Notes: generated by a model not told the origin, from the letters alone. Counted from the first letter of the stretch, positions 16,730 to 25,570 are shown. The stretch: DNA of 40,772 nucleotides from Butyrivibrio sp. (GCF_017940685.1 NZ_JAGAYD010000034.1:1-40772); one strand, 5' to 3'. Program-made: numbers and translations.

Positions 16730-17503
16730 TCAGACAACGCGCAAAAGCTCTGCTGTATCACTTACACCCATGAGAGAATATACTTTCGAGGTCACATCTT
16801 CTTCCTCATAATCTCCGCCTATCACCCATTTCTCTTCGTTAACATCGAAATAGATCGAGGCGTTATTTTTGTTATTCACGTATATTCTATCGAAGGAGTA
16901 TTTCTTCCATCTGGTACAGCCAGTTACCTCAAGGGCATCCTGCGGAGCATCTATCTGATAGTCAGAAAGAAGCTTCTTAAATACCTCCAGGGTAGCTTTC
17001 GCATCGTCTATAGATCTGTGGAACTGAAATCCCGATAAGGAGAGCGTCTCGCAGACATTGATGAGTTTGTGGGGTTTAGGGAGCATACATCTTGCAAGCT
17101 TTAAGACATCAAATGCAGTGGTGTATGAAAAGGATTCTCCAACCTTATCATAAAGAGCACTTACAAAAGAGATGTCAAAGCCTACATTGTAGCCGACAAT
17201 AACAGGAAGATCGCCCATGAAAGACTTGATCTTCATTACAGCTTCTTCTCTGCTAATTCCCTTTTCCTCAAGCTCCTTATCTGTGATACCTGTAATCTCA
17301 ACGATCTTTTCCGGGAGCGGATATCCAGGATTGATATAAATATCAATCTCGTCTATCATATTTCCATCCTTGTCGGCCTTTACCGCAGAGAACTCGATAA
17401 CGTCGCACTCTGATGGCTTAAGCCCTGTTGTCTCGGTGTCAAATACCACATAAGAGCCCACGCTTTCTACATGGGCTCTGAAATCTTTAACTTCTTTTCG
17501 CAT
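16730..17503 (-). CDS. DnaQ-like 3'-5' exonuclease (DEDDh)
   Basis: A 257-residue protein of the DNA polymerase III epsilon/PolC-exonuclease superfamily. The DEDDh residues are visible: FDTETTG near residue 20, YNVGFD near 105, and FHRSIDDAKAT near 160. Residues beyond about 180 form an extra C-terminal part of about 80 residues with no recognised motif. The ATG at 17503 overlaps the stop of the Rad52-like gene (TGATG), so both are made together. The window's DnaE lacks an internal exonuclease, so this may supply proofreading or trim ends for annealing. Confidence 0.88.
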   Translation of the reverse strand: MRKEVKDFRAHVESVGSYVVFDTETTGLKPSECDVIEFSAVKADKDGNMIDEIDIYINPGYPLPEKIVEITGITDKELEEKGISREEAVMKIKSFMGDLPVIVGYNVGFDISFVSALYDKVGESFSYTTAFDVLKLARCMLPKPHKLINVCETLSLSGFQFHRSIDDAKATLEVFKKLLSDYQIDAPQDALEVTGCTRWKKYSFDRIYVNNKNNASIYFDVNEEKWVIGGDYEEEDVTSKVYSLMGVSDTAELLRVV

Positions 17504-18336
17504 CAAACTGCCTCCTTTGCCATTTCCTTGAAGATATCAAACTGCCTCTGCTGTTCAGGTGAGTCATACTTCGTGGTGGATGTTCTCATCCATCTGAGGA
17601 ATGACTTGAACTGAGCTGTTCCCTTTACTTCGCCGTACTTCTTGTTACGGCAGTTGCCGATCTGGATGATCGTATCATCCGTGATTCCGGCAGGAGTTAC
17701 CTCGGGTGCTGTTTCCGGTGTCTTTGCAGCAGTTTCCTTAACAGGGGCGCTCTTTACAGAGGCCGCAGTGGGAGCAGAAGCTTTAGCGGCAGGTTTTAAA
17801 GCAGCCACATCATTGCTAAATACCAGGGTCTTTTTAACATCTCCATAATACAGGACTTCGATGGTGACGGATTTGATCGCCTTCTCATCTTCTGTATAGG
17901 AGATATCTTTTACCCTAAAAGTATTATTGCACTTTGGCTTATCACCGTCGTCCTTATATCCGCAAAGGTCTTCCTTCTTGATAAAGATATTCGGAGCTGT
18001 GTAAAGGGCTCTGCCGATTCCAAGATTGAAGCAGGCTCTCTTGAATGAGTCAGATGCCTGTCCTTTCTCTTTTTCTGTATAGCTTTCTGTTCCGACATCC
18101 TGCTTGGTGATCCATTCACCTGTATCCGGATTTTTTACTGATACTGTGCAGTACAGCCTGTCTCCGATAAGCTCATGCTTTCTCTGCCACCCGAAGATGG
18201 TAAAGGTCTCGTCAAGAATGTTCTGGTCTACCCTGGCGTCCTTGTACAGAAGTATCTGTGCACCGCCCTTATTGACCTGTGCTACTCTTGCCTCGATCTC
18301 TGATGCGTAAAGTGGTCTGAATTTCATGTTGTCCAT
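17503..18336 (-). CDS. Rad52-type single-strand annealing protein
   Basis: A 277-residue protein. Residues 1-140 match the phage/plasmid Rad52/Rad22-like annealing family. The key stretch runs from KQDVGTES (about 79) through a charged TEKEKGQASDSF segment to KRACFNLGIGRALY (about 112). This family anneals SSB-coated single strands in recombination. The middle is Ala/Pro/Thr-rich (about 185-225), and the C-terminal 50 residues resemble a small folded domain. GGAGG lies seven bases before the ATG. It is coupled to the exonuclease behind it, an annealase-exonuclease pair as in phage recombination modules. Confidence 0.75.
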   Translation of the reverse strand: MDNMKFRPLYASEIEARVAQVNKGGAQILLYKDARVDQNILDETFTIFGWQRKHELIGDRLYCTVSVKNPDTGEWITKQDVGTESYTEKEKGQASDSFKRACFNLGIGRALYTAPNIFIKKEDLCGYKDDGDKPKCNNTFRVKDISYTEDEKAIKSVTIEVLYYGDVKKTLVFSNDVAALKPAAKASAPTAASVKSAPVKETAAKTPETAPEVTPAGITDDTIIQIGNCRNKKYGEVKGTAQFKSFLRWMRTSTTKYDSPEQQRQFDIFKEMAKEAV

Positions 18337-18339
18337 ATT

Positions 18340-18380
18340 GTTTCCTCCATTTCAAATTAGTAGTTACATTCAAAACATGG
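18340..18380 (-). promoter_or_regulatory. Leader-type (class II) promoter for the annealase-exonuclease unit
   Basis: Minus strand: ATCCCATGTTTTGAATG, then TGTAACTA at 18368-18361, then TTTGAAATGGAGGA before the start. The -10-like CATGTT is at about 18379-18374. Confidence 0.55.
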
Positions 18381-18409
18381 GATAAATAAGGGGTTGTGAA
18401 ATTTTACGT

Positions 18410-18564
18410 GTGGATTTATATGTGAAAATAAGAATAGAGTTTTAGAAAGGAGCCCTCTGCCGATATCTTTCACTCCTACAAAGGGTGGGCGGCGCTACCA
18501 CGCGGCGCGACAGGAGATGTATCGTTCTCAAATTCATATGAATAAAAATACTTATATCATATAG
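18410..18564 (-). ncRNA. Candidate small RNA (or 31-codon peptide) with its own box promoter
   Basis: A complete box promoter (18565-18604) fires into a stretch with no normal gene. The stretch contains a GC-rich island (about 18450-18520) that stands out from the AT-rich surroundings. CTCCT (18516-18512 read on minus) can pair with AGGAG (18477-18473), enclosing GCGCC repeats. A 31-codon ORF (18442-18537, MNLRTIHLLSRRVV...) lies within but has no ribosome site. No clear terminator precedes the next promoter, so this could also be a long leader of the annealase transcript. Confidence 0.4.
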
Positions 18565-18604
18565 AATATGGGATATTAGATTGTTAAATAAGTTTTCTGT
18601 ACAG
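18565..18604 (-). promoter_or_regulatory. CTGTACAG-box promoter with no obvious protein gene
   Basis: Minus strand: CTGTACAG at 18604-18597, 22 bp, ATCC (18574-18571), CATATT at 18570-18565. It directly follows the terminator of the upstream gene. The nearest minus-strand gene starts at 18336, beyond a second promoter. Confidence 0.65.
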
Positions 18605-18611
18605 CAAAAAA

Positions 18612-18629
18612 CCCATACTTTCGTATGGG
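18612..18629 (-). terminator. Terminator after the DUF932-like gene
   Basis: Minus strand CCCATAC, loop GAAA, GTATGGG, then TTTTTT. The T tract abuts the CTGTACAG box of the next promoter. Confidence 0.85.
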
Positions 18630-18664
18630 CTTCCTGCTTTGGAATGTTAGATTGGAATGGAGTT

Positions 18665-19948
18665 TTATGCGGGAAGAAGAGCAATCTCTTCTTCATCCGC
18701 GGTAGCTGGCTTTTTACTGAGCTTATACGGGGTCTGTCCGCAAGCTTTCTGGAGTCTTGCAACAGTATCCCTGTCAAGTCCTGTTATCCTTGCAGGCACT
18801 CCCATGAAGATCATGGCAATGTCATAGTAAGTGTAGCAGAGCTCTTCATTGATCTCAGCTTCAAGACATTCGAGAAGTTCCTTCTCCTTCTTGCCGGAAA
18901 CCTTTGCCTCGCGGCATACTCTCTTCAGCTCCTCCGATATAACCTTAAGAACGGCTTTTTTGTTCTTAGCCTGATCTTTTGGTTTTGACAAGTCAAGAGA
19001 TGAGTAATTCATAACCTCTGTCCCCATGAGCTCGGCAAGAGCCTCCGGAAGCTTTCTGATGGAAGAAAAGATCTTTTCATCTGCCAGCCCCAGAATAACT
19101 TCCGGGGTCAGATTCTTACCCACATGCTTTATCACCACCTCGTCAGTAATGACGGTTGAAGCGCCTTTGTTATAAACGCCTCTGATGATGACACTTGACT
19201 GTCCTATATCTGATGTTGAGAGATACAGACCGGGGATTACCTCTCCGCTGAGCTTATACTCTTCTGCGATCTCCTCCCCAATTTCCGGAAGGATAACATG
19301 TGCAGATGTGTACCCGTGGTCAATCTCAAAGGATGAAACAACAGGCGCCCCCATTGTCCCATCTTCGGAAAGCTTCTCTACAGAATTGGCGATAATAGTC
19401 TGCGGAATGAGCTTATACGCACTTCCGAGACCCGCAAAGACTTTACGGACCGTTACGCCGCCGATCTCTTCCTCTCTGTAAACAAGGTGTATATCCTCGT
19501 TTTTTCTGTACACAGCATCCGCAAGGTGCATGTCACGAACGACATTATTTACCTGGATCGTCATATCCCCCTTAACCTCCGCACGAAGCGTAAAGGTTGG
19601 GATGGCGATTGTGGATACTATGTAGAGCCTTCCGTCAATAAGAAGACACAGCCCAGAAGTCTTTTTTACTTCTTCAAGAAGTTCTTCGCTTCCAAAAAAC
19701 TCGTTTGGTACTGTGCCCGTAGGAAGTGGGCTTCCGTTAAGGAAATCTTCGATTGTTGGCTTTGTGATCTTCCAGAACGGGGTCTTACCCTCCTTCTGCT
19801 TAGCCTCAATAGGGCAGTATGAAAGAAATGTGATGTTAAATGGCTTAACCACAGCATCTTTTGTTGCCTCTTCCATCTTCACTGTCTCTTCCTTAAGAGA
19901 TGTGATTCCGTCGCCTACTTTTCTATAATTGTCAAGTAATATACTCAT
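18665..19948 (-). CDS. Hypothetical protein, possibly DUF932-like
   Basis: A 427-residue soluble protein. A central stretch (KVFAGLGSAYKLIPQTIIANSVEKL, quoted here in part as GSAYKLIPQ, about residue 175) recalls DUF932 phage/plasmid proteins, which often sit beside SSB and recombination genes; I am not sure of this match. The C-terminal third is helical and rich in Lys/Glu. It is the second gene of a unit with the 67-residue protein (gap of about 35 bases), with AAGGAGG before the ATG, and its own strong terminator. Probably a DNA replication or recombination accessory, by context only. Confidence 0.6.
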   Translation of the reverse strand: MSILLDNYRKVGDGITSLKEETVKMEEATKDAVVKPFNITFLSYCPIEAKQKEGKTPFWKITKPTIEDFLNGSPLPTGTVPNEFFGSEELLEEVKKTSGLCLLIDGRLYIVSTIAIPTFTLRAEVKGDMTIQVNNVVRDMHLADAVYRKNEDIHLVYREEEIGGVTVRKVFAGLGSAYKLIPQTIIANSVEKLSEDGTMGAPVVSSFEIDHGYTSAHVILPEIGEEIAEEYKLSGEVIPGLYLSTSDIGQSSVIIRGVYNKGASTVITDEVVIKHVGKNLTPEVILGLADEKIFSSIRKLPEALAELMGTEVMNYSSLDLSKPKDQAKNKKAVLKVISEELKRVCREAKVSGKKEKELLECLEAEINEELCYTYYDIAMIFMGVPARITGLDRDTVARLQKACGQTPYKLSKKPATADEEEIALLPA

Positions 19949-19983
19949 AATCGTCCTCCTTGCCCCGCAGGGCTATCTATTGG

Positions 19984-20187
19984 TTATATGTACTGTTTTA
20001 CCTTATCCAAAAGTGGGGATAAGTTGTTTGGCATAGTCGGATCATTTACAAAGACCTTTAACCTTTCGGTGTTTCCTTCTTTGTATGAATCGACTATAAG
20101 TTTTGCGTCAGACGCAGTAATGCGTCCGAGCTGAGTAAACGGCTGAAGTACAGCCATCAGCTTGACACTCTCCATTCTCCTGTTCAT
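19984..20187 (-). CDS. Small hypothetical protein
   Basis: A 67-residue helical protein beginning MNRRMESVKLMAVLQPF. The ATG at 20187 is chosen because GGAGG lies just before it; an in-frame ATG seven codons upstream at 20208 is part of the ribosome-site block itself. It leads a two-gene unit with the DUF932-like protein. No family is recognised. Confidence 0.65.
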   Translation of the reverse strand: MNRRMESVKLMAVLQPFTQLGRITASDAKLIVDSYKEGNTERLKVFVNDPTMPNNLSPLLDKVKQYI

Positions 20188-20236
20188 TCTATTGTCCTCC
20201 ATTTCCAATAAAAACTATCTAACAACTAAAATATGG
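20188..20236 (-). promoter_or_regulatory. Leader-type (class II) promoter, variant
   Basis: Minus strand: TTCCATATTTTAGTTGTTAG, then ATAG and TTGGAAATGGAGGA before the start. The TGTAACTA block is degenerate here (GTTGTTAGATAG). Confidence 0.5.
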
Positions 20237-20259
20237 AAAAACGGGAGGGAAACAACAAA

Positions 20260-20291
20260 ATAGACAGAGATACAACGTACCCCTGTCTATT
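20260..20291 (-). terminator. Terminator after the OB-fold zinc protein gene
   Basis: Minus strand: ATAGACAG pairs with CTGTCTAT across a 16-base loop, followed by TTTGTTG. The stem is shorter and the loop longer than in other terminators here. Confidence 0.55.
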
Positions 20292-20307
20292 ATATGACGA
20301 TTTTTCG

Positions 20308-21216
20308 TTATACGGTGTCAGATGACTGTAAATTTTCCTCAAGCTCGTCCTTATATCCTGTCTCAAAGAGCATCTGCTTAAGCTCTTCTACACTCTTGCC
20401 CTGCGCTTCAGCTTCAACCTGCTCCTTTGATTTGTAGCCATTTACATACTCAACGTCGTATGCAGCCACTTCCATGGAATTATCCTTCCACTCATAGAGC
20501 TTGCCGCAATGAGGACATATCATCTTTCTTGTTACAGTTCTTGCCTGTACAAAGCCGTCAATAAGTACATCCGACTCATACTGAAGGTACAGCTTGTCAT
20601 CCCTTGCTCTCTCACCATAACTCTTTACGATAGGCCAGTCTGTTCTGATAGACGGGTCATCTGTTCTTATGGTGAATTTTCTGTTGAGGGCGATAGGGTA
20701 CTGTGTTATCTGGACGTTTTTCTTTGTTGTAAAGAGCTTCGGGTCTTTAAGCACCCTTCCCATTACATAGAGCTGATTTGAAATCTCCCGGTGGTCAACG
20801 AGGTCTTCCCTTGCTGCTGTTTTATCCTCTCCGTAGCTCTTTAATTTCTCTACAAAGATGGGCGTGATGTAAACAAGGTTACTCTTTACTTCGTTTTTCC
20901 AGTGATTTCCATTTTCGTCAGTGCAGTGAGGACAGTAAGACGCCTTCATAATAGCCTTTGATGTGATAACGCCCTTTACAAGGACGATATCATTTTCCTT
21001 CCATTCGGCCATCTTATCAAGCTGTTCTTTTTCCCTTGATACAACAAGAGGAAATTCGTGCTTTACATACTTAAGGTCATCCTCAACCTCACGAAGTCCC
21101 CTCACAGTATCGAGATATACTGTCCCAAACAGATACTCTCCTGTTTCGACATCCTTATTGATCTGTGGGGGCTTATGCACTCTTGCATACAGAAAAGCTA
21201 TATTCTGCCTACCCAT
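20308..21216 (-). CDS. Probable double OB-fold, zinc-finger single-strand DNA-binding protein
   Basis: A 302-residue protein that looks like two SSB/PriB-type domains in tandem. The second (about 145-260) shows SSB-like order: NQLYVMGRVLKDPKLF, ITQYPIALNRKF, a GE/RA turn, then a DVLIDGFVQAR strand. The first (about 1-130) has a similar strand order. Each domain carries a CPHC motif (about residues 93 and 233), probably half of a zinc site. The C-terminal 45 residues are acidic but lack the SSB tip. A second, non-canonical SSB or primosome protein is the best reading; this is inference from pattern, not a named family. Confidence 0.6.
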   Translation of the reverse strand: MGRQNIAFLYARVHKPPQINKDVETGEYLFGTVYLDTVRGLREVEDDLKYVKHEFPLVVSREKEQLDKMAEWKENDIVLVKGVITSKAIMKASYCPHCTDENGNHWKNEVKSNLVYITPIFVEKLKSYGEDKTAAREDLVDHREISNQLYVMGRVLKDPKLFTTKKNVQITQYPIALNRKFTIRTDDPSIRTDWPIVKSYGERARDDKLYLQYESDVLIDGFVQARTVTRKMICPHCGKLYEWKDNSMEVAAYDVEYVNGYKSKEQVEAEAQGKSVEELKQMLFETGYKDELEENLQSSDTV

Positions 21217-21261
21217 ATTATTAGTCTCCTTTTTAATGCTTGATGAATGATTTTACTTAAC

Positions 21262-21280
21262 TATCTTTAATATGGGATAG
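21262..21280 (-). promoter_or_regulatory. Box-less promoter for the OB-fold zinc protein
   Basis: Minus strand: TATCCCATATTAAAGATAG, with CATATT at 21274-21269. An AGATAG-type block replaces TGTAACTA, then an AAGGAG ribosome site. Confidence 0.5.
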
Positions 21281-21329
21281 CGGATTTAAAATTTTGAATA
21301 ATTGTTTTGCGAAAACGAAAAACTCATAA

Positions 21330-21357
21330 AAAGGCCACCCCGGAGGGCAGCCTTTAA
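21330..21357 (-). terminator. Terminator after the DNA polymerase gene
   Basis: Minus strand: AAAGGCTGCCC, TCC loop, GGGGTGGCCTTT, then TT. Strong GC stem. Confidence 0.75.
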
Positions 21358-21362
21358 AGTGA

Positions 21363-24300
21363 TTATAAGTTAACTTCCTTCACTAAGGGAAGAAGTTTTA
21401 CATCCTCGGAAACGGTATAGTTCATCCGTCTTACCTCTCCAAGCGCTTCGTCATAGACAAGAAATCTATAGCCGCCCTCTTCCTGGTACTTTCCCTTGAA
21501 TGTCTCTTCCTCTGTGATGTGGAATACAGCATAGCTGCTTACACCCATCATAAGAGCGCCACGTCTCTCCTTAACGGGAGAAATGCTTTCGACAATGAAC
21601 TTAAGTGTCTCGTTGTCGTCGTCATCGCTTTCTACGTTTACCTTACCGAATATCTTGAATACGCTTCCCTCTTTTAAGAGTTTTTCACATCTTGAATATG
21701 CCTTGGTAAAGCAGGCGCAGTTTATACGGCCCGATCTGTCCTCTACGTCAAAGAACGCCATCTTTGCTCCATCTGACTTTCTGTTCTTTATCACAAGATT
21801 AGTGACAAGGCCATAGATGGCTGTTGTCTCTTCTGAAGTATCAGATACAGGAAGGAGTGAAACTTCTTCTGCCTTCGGGTAGATATCCATGGGATGAGAT
21901 GATACATAAATGCCAAGAGCTTGCTTTTCAAGTTCAAGCCTCTCTTTTGCATCCTCATAAACCCCATTTAAGTGAACAGCCTTGATCTCATCATCAAACT
22001 TGATGAGAGATTTTTCAGCATTATCTATCCTTTTCTGAAGCTTATCTGCCGTTGTGAGCTCCTTGACCTCTGCCTTAAGCCCATTATCTTTCTGGATAGC
22101 GATAAGCTCGTCATCAGATGAAAGCTTTTCGATAACAGGAAGTGCAAAATTTGCGCTCTCAATAAATGAGAGCTTTTTGTCCCTGTCGGATAGAGGCTTT
22201 TTGATGTCCTCGACAAAAGCTTTCATGGAACTTCTGTTATCTGAGAATGCATCAAAAGCTCCTGCTGAGATAAGGTTTTCGATAACAGCGGCTGATGGAT
22301 GTACCCTTACAATGAAGTCCTTAAGATCCTTAAATGCTCCGTTTTTCACTCTCTCTTTTATTATTACATCGCCTGCCTTACTTATGCCTTTTACGGCTGT
22401 AAGGCCAAAGCGGATCGAGCCGTCTACTGTCGTAAAATCAGCCCGTGAGAGGTTTATATCCGGAGTAAGAACTTTGATCCCGACCTCAGAAGCATCGTAG
22501 ATGAGCTTTGAAACTGCCTCCTGCGGCTTTGCATCTACTGTAGCCCAGTTAAGAGCTGCCATAAAGAACTCAGACGGGTAGTAGAGCTTAAACCATGCAG
22601 TAAGATATGCATTGTGAGCATAAGCCGCAGCATGTGACTTGTTGAATGCGTAGGAAGCAAAGTCCATCATCTGGTCAAAAAGCGTGTTGGCGACATCTTC
22701 AGCAATGCCATTGTTTTTGCATCCCTCGACGAATGCATCACGCTCATGTGCCAGCTTATCAGCCTTCTTTTTTGACATGAAACGCCTTACGTTGTCGGCA
22801 TGTCCCAGAGTAAAACCTGCAAGTTCCTGACATATCGCCATAACCTGCTCCTGGTATACAATAGCACCGTAGGTTTTGCCAAGGATTGGCTCAAGCTGCG
22901 GACAAAGGAATGTCATAGGCTTTCTTCCGTTCTTTACCTCGATAACGTCGTCAAGATACTGTAAAGGGCCTGGTCTGAACATTGAAACCAGAATAATAAG
23001 GTCTTCAAAGCATGTAGGCTTAAAGCGCTTTAACATGCTCTTCATTCCGTTTGACTCGAACTGGAATACAGAGTTCGTTCTTCCCGTTGAGAAGATCTCC
23101 TTATAAACCCTTTCATCGTCAAGTGGAATTGACAGAGGATCTATCACCTTGCCTGTGTTCTTTTCGATCTCAAACATGGTCTCTGTGATGACATCAAGTG
23201 TCTTAAGGCCAAGGAAGTCGAATTTAAGAAGTCCCTGTTCTTCTACCTGCACCATGTCGCACTGGGTTGTGAACATCTTTAATGTAGTGTTATACCTAAG
23301 TGGAATATACTCTGATACATCACTATTATCAGATATTACGATACCTGCTGCATGTGCGCCATAGGCTGTGAATGCTCCTTCTGTTACGAGGGCCCAGTGA
23401 AGAATGGCTTTTGCATCTTCTGAAGGATTTTTCTTTACGAGATACTCATAAAGGCTTGTGCCCTCATCAGATACATTTCCCTGTGCATCTACGGTTGTTG
23501 CAAATGATACCCCGACATCAGAAGGAACCATCTTGATGATGGATGCTCCAACTTCATTGAGCAGGCTCCTTCCATATTTCTTAAGCCCGTAAAACTTGGA
23601 AGCTGTTCTCAGAGCTCCTTTGGGAGCAAGTGCATTTGTGGTCATGATGCCACATACAGCACCCTCACCGTATCTTCCCTGTACATACTCGATAACCTTA
23701 CCTCTGGTATCAGCACTGATATCACTGTCGATATCAGGCATAGATACTCTTTCTGGATTAAGAAATCTCTCAAAAAGAAGCCCGTATTTTATAGGATCAA
23801 GGTTTGTTATTCCAAGAAGATAGCAGACAAGCGAACCTACTGCACTTCCTCTGCCAGGTCCGATGCGAAGCCCTGGATTTTTCCATCCGTTGGTCTCTAT
23901 AAATTCCTTAAGCTCTGCGATAGATAGCGGTGCTTCTGAAATCTTCTCCTTCGGTACTGCTCCAAGAAGGCGACCATACTCAAGGAAATCCTTAACAACA
24001 AGGTGATAGTCTGCATAACCCATGTCTTTAATGATTTTTGTCTCATACTCAAGACGGGCCTTGTGCTCCTCATCCATCCCTTCGGGATATCTCCAGGCAA
24101 TGCCTTTTTCGATCTCCTTATCAAGGATGTCGTTTGCATCTTCTGTCTGTGAAAACTTAGGATAGTGCTTTCCTGTCTTAAACTCCACATTACATCTGTC
24201 AAAGATAACGTCGATATTGTTTATCGCCTCTTCAACATCTGCTTCTGGAAGGATTTTAAGGAGTGCATCTGCAAGCTCGTAATTATCCTTAAGATAAAGC

Positions 24301-25463
24301 TCTGCATCTCCTGTATTTTCCTCCTGAAAGGTAGCATCAGTGTTCTTTCCATAACGAAGTGAGCGTAGGATGCATCTGCGAAGCCTGTCATCCTCAGAAT
24401 TGGTGAGAATGTGAACATCGTTTGTTGCCACAAGAGGGAGCCTTAACTTTTTTGCAAGCCTTACTACCTTTGTAAAGACAAGAGCCTCTTCCTCAATGCC
24501 GTGATACTGGACTTCGATATAGAAGTTGCCCTCTCCGAAAGCGTCCATATATCTTACTGCAAGAGTTTCTGCCATGGCGTCAAGCTCTTCATCGGATTTG
24601 AGCTGAGCTTTCAAACCGTCAATCTCAGCCTCAATTTCCATGAATTTATCAGCTGACTCATTAAGAGCCTTAAGCTCTTTTTCAGCCTCAGAAAGACGCT
24701 TTTTAGCATCTTCCACAGCTTTTTTAGCTTCTGGCAGGCGCTTCTTTGCATCTTCAGCATCCGCTTTATCTTTTTCAAGCTCTGCTCTTGCCTCTTTTGC
24801 GCCCTCATCGCCTTTTGCCTCAAGTTTTGATACAGACTTTTCTCTTGCTACAAACTTGCTTTCTGCCATTCTCTTACACTCATCTCTTTCGATAATGAGG
24901 TTTTCTACAGAGTCCTTAAGGTCAGATACGAGATGTCCCATATCAACAAAATCATTTGATGACGGTGAAGCATACCCTTCCTGCTTTTTAAGGGCCTTGT
25001 CGATAAGCTTCTGTACAGCGCTGTTTTGCAGATAAACCGCATTGATCACACCGTACATACACGCTGACAGAGCAATGATATCTCCCTTGTAGAGAGATGT
25101 AAGTTCAAGGAGCTTTTCTTCTCCTATTACAGGAAAAGTATTTACTACATTATAGTTACTTTCTGTAACTACTTTGCAGATGCCCTTCCATCCATTGTCG
25201 TTTGCCGCAAGAAGGATAAGGTGTTTTCTTCCAAGAATGCCTCCGTCAACATAGACTTCACATCCGGGGATGAGTTTAAGGCCGCTATCTGCAAATACCG
25301 GTCTGTAATCTTCGATTGAAGATACAACGCCATGGTCTGTGATAGCACAGCCCTTTCCACCCAGCTCTTTAATCCTCTCTGCAAGTGCCTTTGCATCAAT
25401 CTGTGCGTCAAACAGACTTCTTACATGCGTGTGTAAACTAGCTGTAAATTTTCTTATATTCAT
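21363..25463 (-). CDS. dnaE: DNA polymerase III alpha subunit (DnaE type) with coiled-coil insertion
   Basis: A 1366-residue replicative polymerase. The N-terminal PHP domain starts SLHTHVRSLFDA and contains ITDHG. The polymerase core shows GRGSAVGSL near 535. The catalytic aspartates are in MPDIDSDIS (Asp579/Asp581) and KFDFLGL (Asp749). A helix-hairpin-helix region follows, and an OB domain from about 1210 (GLVTNLVIKNRKS). Between the PHP SACMYG strand and the FGEGNFYIEVQYHG strand is an extra segment with a heptad-like Ala/Glu/Lys coiled coil (about 185-290), where family members have a short linker. The ATG at 25463 follows GGAGG; the ATG at 25478 belongs to the leader block. No internal exonuclease domain. 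Confidence 0.95.
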   Translation of the reverse strand: MNIRKFTASLHTHVRSLFDAQIDAKALAERIKELGGKGCAITDHGVVSSIEDYRPVFADSGLKLIPGCEVYVDGGILGRKHLILLAANDNGWKGICKVVTESNYNVVNTFPVIGEEKLLELTSLYKGDIIALSACMYGVINAVYLQNSAVQKLIDKALKKQEGYASPSSNDFVDMGHLVSDLKDSVENLIIERDECKRMAESKFVAREKSVSKLEAKGDEGAKEARAELEKDKADAEDAKKRLPEAKKAVEDAKKRLSEAEKELKALNESADKFMEIEAEIDGLKAQLKSDEELDAMAETLAVRYMDAFGEGNFYIEVQYHGIEEEALVFTKVVRLAKKLRLPLVATNDVHILTNSEDDRLRRCILRSLRYGKNTDATFQEENTGDAELYLKDNYELADALLKILPEADVEEAINNIDVIFDRCNVEFKTGKHYPKFSQTEDANDILDKEIEKGIAWRYPEGMDEEHKARLEYETKIIKDMGYADYHLVVKDFLEYGRLLGAVPKEKISEAPLSIAELKEFIETNGWKNPGLRIGPGRGSAVGSLVCYLLGITNLDPIKYGLLFERFLNPERVSMPDIDSDISADTRGKVIEYVQGRYGEGAVCGIMTTNALAPKGALRTASKFYGLKKYGRSLLNEVGASIIKMVPSDVGVSFATTVDAQGNVSDEGTSLYEYLVKKNPSEDAKAILHWALVTEGAFTAYGAHAAGIVISDNSDVSEYIPLRYNTTLKMFTTQCDMVQVEEQGLLKFDFLGLKTLDVITETMFEIEKNTGKVIDPLSIPLDDERVYKEIFSTGRTNSVFQFESNGMKSMLKRFKPTCFEDLIILVSMFRPGPLQYLDDVIEVKNGRKPMTFLCPQLEPILGKTYGAIVYQEQVMAICQELAGFTLGHADNVRRFMSKKKADKLAHERDAFVEGCKNNGIAEDVANTLFDQMMDFASYAFNKSHAAAYAHNAYLTAWFKLYYPSEFFMAALNWATVDAKPQEAVSKLIYDASEVGIKVLTPDINLSRADFTTVDGSIRFGLTAVKGISKAGDVIIKERVKNGAFKDLKDFIVRVHPSAAVIENLISAGAFDAFSDNRSSMKAFVEDIKKPLSDRDKKLSFIESANFALPVIEKLSSDDELIAIQKDNGLKAEVKELTTADKLQKRIDNAEKSLIKFDDEIKAVHLNGVYEDAKERLELEKQALGIYVSSHPMDIYPKAEEVSLLPVSDTSEETTAIYGLVTNLVIKNRKSDGAKMAFFDVEDRSGRINCACFTKAYSRCEKLLKEGSVFKIFGKVNVESDDDDNETLKFIVESISPVKERRGALMMGVSSYAVFHITEEETFKGKYQEEGGYRFLVYDEALGEVRRMNYTVSEDVKLLPLVKEVNL

Positions 25464-25513
25464 TTGTATGTCCTCCATTCCATAATCTAGGTAATAATTA
25501 CACTTTAAATATG
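25464..25513 (-). promoter_or_regulatory. Leader-type (class II) promoter for dnaE
   Basis: Minus strand: TTCCATATTTAAAGTGTAAT, then a GGAATGGAGGA block before the ATG. CATATT is at 25513-25508. It is one of two promoter-like sites for this gene. Confidence 0.5.
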
Positions 25514-25534
25514 GAAAATCGGTCCTTTAACATA

Positions 25535-25570
25535 AACATGGGATTTGATATCTTTGAAATTGCTGTACAG
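25535..25570 (-). promoter_or_regulatory. CTGTACAG-box promoter-like site for dnaE, spacing 18
   Basis: Minus strand: CTGTACAG at 25570-25563, but only 18 bp to ATCC (25544-25541), then CATGTT. It is the single exception to the 22-bp rule, upstream of a complete class II promoter. It may be a weak or regulatory copy. Confidence 0.45.

Noticed and set aside
18442-18777. A 111-codon minus-strand frame crossing the end of the DUF932-like gene.
   Set aside because: It runs through a terminator and a box promoter and lacks a ribosome site; only its last 31 codons lie in otherwise unexplained DNA.
22054-25035. Several plus-strand Ser/Leu-rich frames of 70-150 codons over dnaE.
   Set aside because: They are antisense shadows of the polymerase, without ribosome sites or family motifs.
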